Positions 23,393-31,655 of a DNA stretch of 64,000 nucleotides are shown here, piece by piece (positions within the stretch are counted from its first letter, which is position 1; every line of letters begins with the position of its first letter). Source of the stretch: Thamnidium elegans (Eukaryota > Mucoromycota > Mucoromycetes > Mucorales > Mucoraceae); assembly GCA_025201345.1 (NCBI GenBank), contig JAIXMG010000025.1, positions 1 through 64,000 on the forward strand, read 5' to 3'. The notes under the pieces were generated by a model. That model was not told the origin of the DNA and searched no databases. It saw only the letters and a list, made by a program, of their open reading frames with translations. A program made the translations under genes and the position numbers.

Positions 23393-23823
23393 ATATCTAA
23401 ATCTATAAAAAAAAAGTTAAACCTGAGACCTAAAATGATAATGACCCGTAATGCTTTATCAATTGTATTATATGGACCAGGTAAATAAATATGCGAACAT
23501 AAATCAGTTAAGAATACAAATGTTGGTAAAGATCCTAATTTATCATAAATATTCTGTTTTATTTTGTCAATATTTTTTACTTTTTCTATTTTTTTTCTAT
23601 GATATTTAAGTTTTTCATAATATACATAATCTTTTTTCATAAATGTCCAATATTGGTCATATATTCTATTGAATTCTTGTTCTATATAAATGTCTATATA
23701 AGAATTCATTATTTATTAATAAATATATTTGCGATATTTTTATTATAAAGAAAATTCAATTTTACTCTTATTTAAAAAATGAAATTAAGAAAGATTTTTA
23801 AAATTTTTATTATTGTTAGTGTG

Positions 23824-24060
23824 AGGAAGATTTCTAGTTACCGTGAATAATTATTAGAGATAAGGTGAGATATTTCGCAAGCTTCAAACATCTCATATTT
23901 TTTTTTTCTTTAAAAAAATTAATCAAAAAAAGCATGACTAAGTTATTTGGAAACTTAATCATAGGAAGTTGCTATTATAATTATTTTCTATAATATTAAT
24001 TTATAATTTTATTTTAATTTATATTATAATATCAAATCCATGCAAGTATGGATGTCTTTC
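23824..24060. repeat. Repeat I, copy 3 (right direct repeat)
   Basis: 237 bp, same orientation as copy 2, with an 18-bp deletion near its right end relative to copies 1 and 2. Followed by ACAG, matching the bases left of copy 2. Confidence 0.88.
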
Positions 24061-24602
24061 ACAGCAATGTGTACTCTTTGGCTGGAAAAGAAGAATGTTA
24101 CGTACGGCATGGCTACGACCGAAGAAGATCATGAGGCACGACTTCAAGATGCAGTTGATCGATACGAAAAGACAAATGTATTGGTCACTCTGTTTGTTCG
24201 TACGCACTTTGAGAACGCAAACCAAGGATTTCGATGGTCAGCCATGTCAAAGGGAGACAGGGAACGCATGGCGTTGGTTGTCGAGCACATTGTCTTGGAG
24301 ACGCTCACCAACCAAGCCTGTCTTCCGTTGGATTGTGCAGAAGACAGCTGGGTAGCATGTTACTTGCTGTCTGTAGCTATTCGTAACGAAGGTTCAAGAA
24401 AGGCCGGAAGGAAATCAAACGTAAGCTATTTTATTACTTTTTTTTATTCGCATTATTAACTTTTTTTTTTGGATTGACATAATAGGTCGCTATTGAAGTC
24501 GACGAGTATTCAATCGCTGGTATGGTAGAAGAAATTGAATTACCACAGGTAAGTATTGATGGAGTCCATCAGGTGTTAGGCGAGAAGAGAAAAAGAGGTT
24601 AA

Positions 24603-25439
24603 ACCAATAGAATCTTTGCCTTTTTTTTCTTTTTTTTTTTTTTTTTTTTTTTTTTGTATAAATAGCTTGTTTTTTTCTTTATTTTACTTTTCTTTTCTTT
24701 TTTTATTTTACTTTTCCTTCCTTTTTTCTTTTTTTTTTTACAAATAAATAAAAGTTCTTTTTTTTTGAACTTTGTGTACAATTGTTCCCAATCATGTTGT
24801 AATTCATCCCATTCTTCGAGATCAGGTAATGTTCTGTCAAGTATATAATTTATTTAGTTCTAACACTATTGTTTTTATTTTATAAAGCTTGTATTTCTAC
24901 TACTACTCACTCTAAGGCTTTTTTTGGCCTTTTGTAAAGCTAAATGGTAATTATATCACTTGATTCAAACTCTTTTTTTATTCAAGGCATTGTCTTATTC
25001 CGCCTGTGTATTCTCCTCTTATCTTACTGTGTGTTATTTATGTAATTATCACTTGATTCAAACTTAATATTTTATTCTAACTCTTTCTTTTATTCAGGGT
25101 ATTAGCTTCTTTCATGTGTGTATTATCCTCTTACTTTACTATACCCTAATTAATTCCTGTACATACTAGAAGATAATAGCAGACTATTATATAAACATAT
25201 ACCCTTACCCTTAATATACATAAATCCCACAAAAAACCATTTGTAAATAATAAAAAATTTCGCTTTTTTTTATAATTCCTTATTTTCTATATATAAATGT
25301 ATCTCAAAATGTGCTATCGATACCCTATTATTGAATAAATATTTAATGTAATGACCTTTTAATGATCCAATAAGAGCTGTAATCTTTTTTTTTTACAAAT
25401 AAATTTTATTAAGGTTAAACTAGCGATATTGATAGCTGA
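24603..25439. other. CACTA 3' non-coding region
   Basis: T-rich and AT-rich sequence without genes. Homologous to 58390-59060 in the shrunken CACTA derivative (shared words such as catgttgtaa, gaataaatattta and tgtgctat), which confirms it belongs to the element. Confidence 0.65.
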
Positions 25440-25655
25440 ATCAGTAATGATAAATTATTATCACTGATGATAAATCAAGCACTGATGATAATTTATTATC
25501 AATAATGATAAATCAAGCACTGATGATAGTCCCAATCATCAATGATAATCCTAATCATCAGTGATAAATCTTAATCATTGCTGATAAATTTATCATCAAT
25601 GATAATTCAATCATCACTGATTAGCAGTGATGATAAATTTATCATTTCTGCTCGC
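25440..25655. repeat. CACTA subterminal repeats (TGATGATAA class)
   Basis: At least a dozen direct and inverted copies of TGATGATAA / AATCATCA-like 9-mers in about 215 bp, next to the right CACTA end. A smaller set lies at 9830-9960. In CACTA elements such arrays bind the accessory transposition protein. Confidence 0.85.
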
Positions 25656-25662
25656 CTTAGTA

Positions 25663-25841
25663 AAACCTGGTGCTCACTTTCAATTTATTGAACTTATAAA
25701 ATAATATCTTTTATTTTATACTTTACTTATTACCTATATTACAAATAACCACGACTCCATTTGTAACACGTGGTGCTCACTAACAGGGGGCATTTTCATT
25801 TTTTTTTATCTACTACCAACCACTTTTTATATAACTTCCAT
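25663..25841 (+). other. LTR E right end and primer-binding site of P
   Basis: After the AAA duplication the sequence continues LTR E to TTTGTAACA at 25768, followed by TGGTGCTCACTAACAGGG, a TGG-type primer-binding site, and a short leader before the P gag ATG at 25842. Confidence 0.6.
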
Positions 25842-25895
25842 ATGTCTAATCAAGTCAATTCTTCAAACTCTACTGTGTTGGCTAATGCAACCATT

Positions 25896-26137
25896 GAGAA
25901 ACGATTTATATTTCTGTTAATATTTAAATTATAATAATGAACTTTTTTCGAAATGGAACGAAATCCCAAATTACGATAATTTTTTTCTTTTAAAATTAAA
26001 TAAAAGCCCGTAGTAAGTTAAAACTTACAACTTATTTAGATTTTTAATTATAGGATATTATTTAAATATAAAAAATTGTTTTATTTTTAGAAAAGAGGTT
26101 CAATATGTTCTATTAAAAATAATTCAAAACGTTTCTC
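25896..26137. mobile_element. MITE F (long type), copy a
   Basis: 242 bp, GAGAAACGATTTATATTTC to CAAAACGTTTCTC, duplication ATT (25893-25895, 26138-26140). Inserted at gag codon 18. Confidence 0.92.
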
Positions 26138-27558
26138 ATTGACTCCCCTGAACTAAACTCTCGCTGGTCCCAAAATTACAAACAAAGGATTACCGAATTC
26201 TATGGTTTTGAAGGAGAAGACTTTCGTCGCTTTCGCGCCCTTTTGGAATCTTTCTTTGCCATTAACGGTATTACCCAAGGCCACCGAAAAGTTATCGACT
26301 TGAAGGCCCAACTAAGACGTGCTGCTGCTATATTTTTTTCTAATGATTTAAAAAACAAGAACTTAGCTCTTGAAAAGGTTTCCTACTACGAAGCTATCAA
26401 TTTACTTCAAGATCGCTTTTTGTCTAAGGATTTGTTGGAAGAATATGAATATGCCTTCCAAGCTATGAAGCAAACTACTAGTGAAAGTCCTCAAATGTAT
26501 TTATCAAGACTCCATGAAGCTGCGGATCTCGCTGATATCCAGGATGATAAAATGATTTTCTCTCGTTTCCGTGCTGGTCTCTTGCCTCAAATTATTGTTT
26601 TCTGTAAGGAACAAGCTGCTTCCTCTCATAAAGATTGGGTCAAAAATTCTAACGCGTGGTGGAACGCTCATGCTGTAAAGCCTATTCACTTAGTCGATAA
26701 CCCTTTTGCATCTGGTGATTATTATAATGGTAACAATGGTATAAAACTTGATTCTGAAAGATGAAAAATGATACAATGGTAAGCTTGAAAAATAATACAA
26801 TCAATAAAAACCCGAAACCATCAGCTGAGGCGTATGCAAATGTAATTTCTCCTTCTATTGCTAATATAACTGCTAAGTTGGAAGCGTTGGAATTATATTC
26901 GTTGATACCCAGTACTGGTTCAAAGGGAAACATTGACGATAATATTTCACAAGCTACAAACATAAAATCATTATTATCTAATAACGAATTTAAATCTCTG
27001 ATCAAGAACATTGTACAAGAGGTAAACAATGAAAGAGTTACACCATACATGCCATACAAAAATAATCGTAAACCATTTTATAACAATGAAAATTTTGATC
27101 AAGGTTTCCAAAATTCTTACCAACGGAATAACGGAATAACAGAAACAAAAATTATAATTCACATTTCGAAAATAAGAATCAACCTTACTCTCAACAAGAT
27201 TTCCAAAATCAAAATGTTTATCAAAATAATCAAAACCCTAATCGTAACAATTTTTACAACAATCCTCGTTATCCAAATTATAATAACCCTCAACAAAATT
27301 ATAATCAACACAGAAATGGTCAAAGTAATAATCGTTATGATCAACAAGGAGTTTACGGTCAACCCTCCTATCCTAAGCATAGAGAAAACTATCAAGAAGG
27401 AAACAATAACCAAAAAAACTAGATGGGACAATTGTTAATAAACAAGATGGTCAATTGCCTATCCATTATAAAAAATCAAAACCCATCATTCATAACCAAG
27501 TACCCTTATATCAAATGAAGGATAATTTATATGCTTCAAGGATCAATAAACCCCCAGA

Positions 27559-27817
27559 GAGGAACGTTTTGAATTATTTTTAATAGAACATATTGAACTT
27601 CTTTTCTAAAAATAAAACAATTTTTTATATTCAAATTTTCCGTTATATTTAAATAATATCCTATAATTAAAAATCTAAATAAGTTGTAAGTTTTAACTTA
27701 CTACGGGCTTTTTATTTAATTTTAAAAGAAAAAATTATCGTAATTTGGGATTTCGTTCCATTTCGAAAAAGTTCATTATTATAATTTAAATATTAACAGA
27801 AATATAAATCGTTTCTC
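27559..27817. mobile_element. MITE F (long type), copy b, inverted
   Basis: 259 bp, reverse complement of copy a with high identity, duplication AGA (27556-27558, 27818-27820). Together the two copies flank most of the P gag as an inverted pair. Confidence 0.9.
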
Positions 27818-27832
27818 AGAAGTTAAGAAGGC

Positions 27833-28182
27833 TGTGGAGAAATACTTTGATTTAACACAGAAAAATTAATAAAAACAGGTGAATAAGATTAAATGTCTAA
27901 TAACGTTTATTTCTTATTTTAATTGCAAAAATCAATCCCGGTAAAAGGGATTGCTAACTATGATTTCTTATTTATAGTCTTTTGCAATAGTGGTCACACT
28001 ATTGTGATTGATCGTTACACGTAGATTTGATCTAGTGATTTTTATAGCCTGAGGATCTTGATTTCTAGATCCTGCGCTTTTTTTATATATAAGGTTCATT
28101 TTGATACCTAAGGTTTATTATGCTTTATAATCGATGGTTCATCGATTATTATATATTTTATTTTATGTGTGATTTTACCACA
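27833..28182. repeat. Solo LTR A, copy 3
   Basis: 350 bp, TGTGGAGAAATAC to TTTTACCACA, duplication AAGGC (27828-27832, 28183-28187). Inserted in the P gag tail only 15 bp from a MITE. Confidence 0.94.
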
Positions 28183-29025
28183 AAGGCTACCGTGATTAAA
28201 GATAATAAAACAAAAAAAATCGGGTCATTATGTATTAAGGTCTCACATATTTTCTATAACGTGTTTTTCTAATAAATTTATAAAATTGTCAATAGATGAT
28301 TTTTTTATGCTATTAAATGTGTATAGTGGAAATACATAATTACTATTATGTATTCTATCACTGGAACATATTTTAAAGCTAATTTCTAAGTTTTTCATAA
28401 ACCTTGATTTATTTTTATCATAAATTTCATAAATATTATTAATATAGTCTTCCTTAATTTCTTTTTTCATGTGTTTTATATATATATCATTAAATAATTT
28501 TAATGTATTTCTATTATTTAATTTTATATCTTCAATTAAATGATCTTTTTCATTCTTAGTTATATTAATATAGTTCTTATTTAGTTTATTTATTACTTTT
28601 ATATTTTCTTCATTCTCATTTAATTTATTATAATTTTTTCTATTTTTACTTGTTTTAGATGAGTTTTCATTATAGAATTCTTCTTCCATTTCAATATCAC
28701 TTAACGTATGTGACTCTTCGCACAGTTCATCTACCTCTTCATCTAATTTATTTTTACATATATTACATATTTCATTATACTCATCTTCGTCATAATTTTC
28801 ACAATCTTCATTTTTACATATATCAGGACAAATACATCCATTTTCATTAATTTCAAATCCACAATCTTCGCATATATCAATTTCTTTACTATCATCTATA
28901 TCTGATTCGGATGTATATGCATATAAGTCTCAGGTCAATTTTAAACACCGAATATTTTACTTTTTGTATAAAATTGATTTTCCTTTTAAATATAAAATAT
29001 AGTTTAGAATAATACATTATATAAT

Positions 29026-30257
29026 ATGTTTATAGAGTCATATCAAAATTTGAAGCATATATTTGACAATGAAGATAACGCATTAAATTACTTAATAGAA
29101 AATAAGTATGTGAATAAGTTTGATAAGTGCAGCATATGTAACTATGATATGAAATTAAATTTTAAGAAAAAGTTATACGTATGTAAATATTATAAATGCA
29201 GAAAAGCATTATCACCATTAAAAGGAACAATATTTAATAAGTTAAGATTACCATTAAATATTCAATTACATATACTATATTTATTTTTAGGTAAAGCTCC
29301 TTCGTCTTTTATAAGTTCAAGTTTACAAATTGATAAAAATACAGTAAGTAGATATAGTAAATTATTTAGAAAGTACATAAAAGATAAGCAACTTATTAAG
29401 CCAAGAAATAAAATAGGAGGAAGAAATGAAATTGTTGAAATCGATGAAACTAAAATAGCGAAGAGAAAATATAATAAAGGACATAGTGTAGAAGGTGCAT
29501 GGGTTATTGGAGGTATACAAAGAAGTAGATTAAAGAATAAAGTTAAAAATGAAAATAAAAAAATATTTTTAGAACCTATTGAAGAAAGAAATATAGAAAA
29601 CATTAATGAAATAATAGAAAAATACATTAAGAAAGGTGTGGTAAAATCACATAAAATAAAATATATAATAATCGATGAACCATCGATTATAAAGCATAAC
29701 AAACCTTAGGTATCAAAATGAACCTTATATATAAAAAAAGCGCAGGATCTAGAAATCAAGATCCTCAGGCTATAAAAATCACTAGATCAAATCTACGTGT
29801 AACGATCAATCACAATAGTGTGACCACTATTGCAAAAGACTATAAATAAGAAATCATAGTTAGCAATCCCTTTTACCGGGATTGATTTTTGCAATTAAAA
29901 TAAGAAATAAACGTTATTAGACATTTAATCTTATTCACCTGTTTTTATTAATTTTTCTGTGTTAAATCAAAGTATTTCTCCACAAAAGGTACTACAATAT
30001 ATACAGATTGTTGGAAAGGGTATAATAATTTAAGTAAAATAGGATATAAACATAAAACAGTTAATCATAAAAAACATTTTAAAGATCCGGTTACAGGAGT
30101 CCATACAAATACAATAGAAGGAACATGGAATGGACTAAAGCAAAGTATTATACCAAGAAATAGAAATAAAAAGGACATAGTCTTATATTTAAGGGAATAT
30201 CAATGGAGAAAAAAGAATAGAGAATATAATATTTGGAAAAACTTTTTAAAAGATTAA
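29026..30257 (+). pseudogene. G4b Merlin-like transposase, split by LTR A
   Basis: The frame from MFIESYQNLKHIFDNED carries the zinc ribbon (CSICNYD, VCKYYKCRKAL) and first catalytic Asp (EIVEIDETKIAKRKYNKGHS). It is cut at 29636 by LTR A; the C-terminal half resumes at 29990 (TTIYTDCWKGYN, HTNTIEGTWNGLK) and stops at 30257. Joining at the duplicated AAAGG restores one open frame of about 290 residues, so the LTR is the only obvious lesion. Confidence 0.9.
29637..29984. repeat. Solo LTR A, copy 4
   Basis: 348 bp, TGTGGTAAAATCACATAAA to TTTCTCCACA, duplication AAAGG (29632-29636, 29985-29989). Lacks the CA dinucleotide in the CACACAT run that other copies keep near this end. Confidence 0.95.
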
Positions 30258-30303
30258 AAATTGAATTTACGTATAATAAAAAAATAAACGAATAAAGATA
30301 ATT

Positions 30304-31211
30304 TATATTTTAATATTAAAAAATCAAAATATTTATATTTGATACTAAAAATAAAAAAATTAGAATTAAGAGTTAATACATTAAAAAAAGAAAATTTATT
30401 CTATAAAAATTTAAATAAAAATAATGAAACCATAGAGAATAAGTGCTCCCGAGAAATATATTATGAAACAAAAGAAAACAAAGATGAAGAATATAATCAT
30501 ATTAGCAAGAACACAAATATAGAAAATACATTAGATTTTAATATTGACGATAATAATAATAATAATATATGCGAAGATTGTGGATTTGAAATTAATGAAA
30601 ATGGATGTATTTGTCCTGATATATGTAAAAATAAAGATTGTGAAAATTATGACGAAGATGAGTATAATAAAATATGTAATATATGTAAAAATAAATTAGA
30701 TAATAGCAACACTTTGGATGATGAATTAGATGAATTATATGAGGAGTCAAATACATTAAGTGATGTTGAAATGGGAGAAGAATTATGTAATGAAAATTAT
30801 CCCAAAACTTATACAAATAAAAAAAGAAAAAAGTATAATAAATTAAATGAAGACGACGAAAATTTAAAAGTTATAAATAAACTAAGTAAACTAAATTTAA
30901 ATATACATAAGAATAAACAAGATAGTGTATTTGACAAAATAAAACTAAATAATAGAAATACATTAAAATTATTTAATGATATATATATAAAATACAGTAA
31001 TAGCCAAATTGATGACAATTATATTAATGATATTTATGAAATTTATGATAAAAATAAATCAAGGTTCATGAAAAATTTAGAAATTAGTTCTAAAATATAT
31101 AATAATAAAAAAGTATCTAATAGTAATTTTGTTTTTCCTTTATACACATTTAATAGCATAAAGAAAACATCGATTGATAACTTTATAACTTTGATAGAAA
31201 AATTGGTTTAA
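30304..31211 (+). CDS. G4b second gene (Cys-rich variant; start lost)
   Basis: Open frame homologous to the G2 second gene. The coiled-coil lead (IKKSKYLYLILKIKKLE) is present from about 30310, but the ATG seen in G2 and G4a is missing, so the gene may be untranslated or use a near-cognate codon (an upstream TTG lies at 30339). The centre has a Cys cluster: CEDCGFEINENGCICPDIC, then CENYDEDEYNKICNICK, with CxxC spacing typical of zinc binding. The C-terminus has NNRNTLKLFNDIYIKY, YDKNKSRFMKNLEIS and LYTFNSIKKTS. The acidic middle is longer than in G2. Function unknown. Confidence 0.65.
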
Positions 31212-31655
31212 AAAATATATGAGACCTTTATACATAATGACCCTCTGATTCTAATGTATTTATATTATTTAGTCTCTCTTCTAAATGTTTGTTTATTTTA
31301 TCGTCAATATTATTATTTATTTTTTCTTTATTTAATGATTTGTAATAAGTATTTTCTTCTTTTAATTTATTAATTCTTTTTTCTAATTTCATAACTTTAG
31401 TTACTAAATAAATATACTTTTGTTTTTTAATTTTAATGTACAAAGAGTTATAAGAAGGCATTGTTTAATTTTTATTTATATCTAAATTCAATTTTTGATC
31501 TTTTAAAAAGATTTTCCAAATATTATATTTATTCTTTTTTCTCTATTGATGTAATTTAATATATATATTTTATTTATAATATGTTTTTCAATTTTACAAG
31601 AAATTAAATTAGTCGGAGCTTAAATATAATCTGAGACCTATATGCAGATACATCC

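Larger units (their letters stand above)
21514..23447 (+). mobile_element. Merlin-like two-gene transposon G2 (intact)
   Basis: 1,934 bp, duplication GTAATGCT (21506-21513, 23448-23455). Ends GGATGTATCCCAATATAAC and the complement of GGGTCATTATCATTTTAGG; the two ends share only an imperfect inverted repeat (both carry TCTCAGRTTTAA). Inverted relative to G1 with 500 bp between them. Confidence 0.95.
16382..23709 (-). pseudogene. DDE transposase with C-terminal chromodomain (split)
   Basis: Minus strand, ATG at 23709. The pieces 23709-23456, 21513-21022, 17427-16970 and 16614-16382 join in frame once three bounded insertions and one copy of each duplication are removed. The catalytic core shows Asp in LLLDGHHNRIVY, the blocks ELYSWKLKKNGLNTQ and VSDSLPCKMNNDDNM, Asp in CICFDGLYEN, and Glu in GFRSKIESYFAELG, the layout of the IS5/Harbinger-like DDE_Tnp_4 superfamily. 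The last ~60 residues are a chromodomain: YEVQYIVKHKKVLNNYEYYV, then KWRNYGKEKNSWV with the aromatic residues of the methyl-lysine cage. The N-terminal 90 residues are Lys-rich and helical. Total about 480 residues. The gene is now inactive through LTR A (16615-16964), G1 (17428-21013) and G2 (21514-23447). Confidence 0.8.
16057..24060 (-). mobile_element. Direct-repeat-flanked composite H with 4-bp duplication
   Basis: Repeat I occurs as direct copies at 16057-16311 and 23824-24060, and the outer flanks carry ACAG (16053-16056 and 24061-24064). The inner edges carry no matching duplication. Between them lies one gene for a chromodomain DDE transposase plus later insertions (LTR A at 16615, Merlin-like G1 and G2). 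The arrangement resembles an LTR-type or circle-integrated unit rather than an inverted-repeat transposon. It splits the CACTA second gene exactly. Confidence 0.7.
15633..24602 (+). pseudogene. CACTA second gene, unknown function, split by insertion
   Basis: Exon 1 starts near 15633 (in the frame reading FDDNPSLSDSVKFDTLI) and ends at a GT near 15815. A 54-bp intron ends TTTATTTAG. Exon 2 reads to ITE/ITA at 16056. After the 16057-24060 insertion and its duplicated ACAG, the frame resumes at once (AMCTLWLEKKNVTYGM) and continues to about 24420. Then come a GT..AG intron of about 65 bp, a last exon (VAIEVDEYSIAGMVEE) and a stop at 24600. The joined protein would be about 285 residues, with a helical EVREIKVMLSQLL segment early and a basic RGKRCYGKS patch in the middle. 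It lies divergently from the transposase inside the CACTA ends, where En/Spm elements carry an accessory DNA-binding protein, so a TnpA-like role is possible but unproven. No known domain recognised. Confidence 0.6.
9816..25662 (-). mobile_element. CACTA (En/Spm) transposon with nested insertions
   Basis: Left end CACTATGGCGAGAA at 9816; right end complement TACTAAGGCGAG ending at 25662; 3-bp duplication AAA on each side. Subterminal repeats built on TGATGATAA / AATCATCA fill 9830-9960 and 25440-25655, as in CACTA elements. The element carries a minus-strand Tnp2-like transposase gene (10471-14937) and a divergent plus-strand second gene (15633-24602). Nested in it are a MITE (10995), a solo LTR B (11945) and the 16057-24060 composite. 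Confidence 0.87.
25842..28221 (+). pseudogene. Retroelement P gag (interrupted)
   Basis: ATG at 25842. The first 18 codons end at a MITE (25896-26137); after it and one ATT copy the frame continues (DSPELNSRWSQNYKQ) with a retrotransposon gag-like helical domain: AINLLQDRFLSKDLLEEYEY, SPQMYLSRLHEAADLADI. Frameshifts near 26757 and 27130 precede an Asn/Gln/Tyr-rich tail (for example YNNPQQNYNQHRN). The reading frame then passes two further insertions, MITE F at 27559 and LTR A at 27833; removal of each leaves the tail open (NKPPEVKKATVIKDNK). It is cut by Merlin-like G4a at 28222. No zinc knuckle, protease or RT remains. Confidence 0.7.
28909..31243 (+). mobile_element. Merlin-like G4b
   Basis: Starts GGATGTATATGCATATAAG, ends with the complement of GGGTCATTATGTATAAAGG; duplication TCTGATTC (28901-28908, 31244-31251). 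Carries transposase and second gene in the same order as G2, and has itself been hit by LTR A copy 4. It belongs to a subfamily diverged from G1-G3. Confidence 0.93.
28243..31461 (-). pseudogene. G4a second gene, split by G4b
   Basis: N-terminus at 31461 (MPSYNSLYIKIKKQKYIYLV, the same basic coiled-coil lead as in G2) runs to 31252; the rest is 28908-28243. The middle carries a Cys-rich stretch absent from G1-G3: CEDCGFEINENGCICPDIC, then CENYDEDEYNEICNICK near 28870-28740. The C-terminus (NNRNTLKLF, YDKNKSRFMKNLEIS, LYTFNSIKK) is the conserved block of the family. Removing G4b and one TCTGATTC copy rejoins the halves in frame. Confidence 0.78.
28222..31655 (-). mobile_element. Merlin-like G4a, internally deleted, holding G4b
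   Basis: Left end GGGTCATTATGTATTAAGG at 28222; right end ...GCAGATACATCC at 31655. It keeps a second gene (28243-28908 plus 31252-31461) but has lost almost all of the transposase (only a C-terminal scrap near 31495-31530). The 8 bp on the two sides differ (aaaaaatc and ggaactag) and belong to different retroelements, so one flank was rearranged. A complete relative, G4b, is inserted in its second gene. Confidence 0.8.

Noticed and set aside
25440..25655. CRISPR-like array of short repeats
   Set aside because: Repeats are 9-mers in both orientations with irregular spacing at a CACTA end; subterminal repeats explain them, and the genome is eukaryotic.
29262..29702. Minus-strand ORF opposite the Merlin transposase
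   Set aside because: Shadow of the plus-strand transposase and the LTR A insert.
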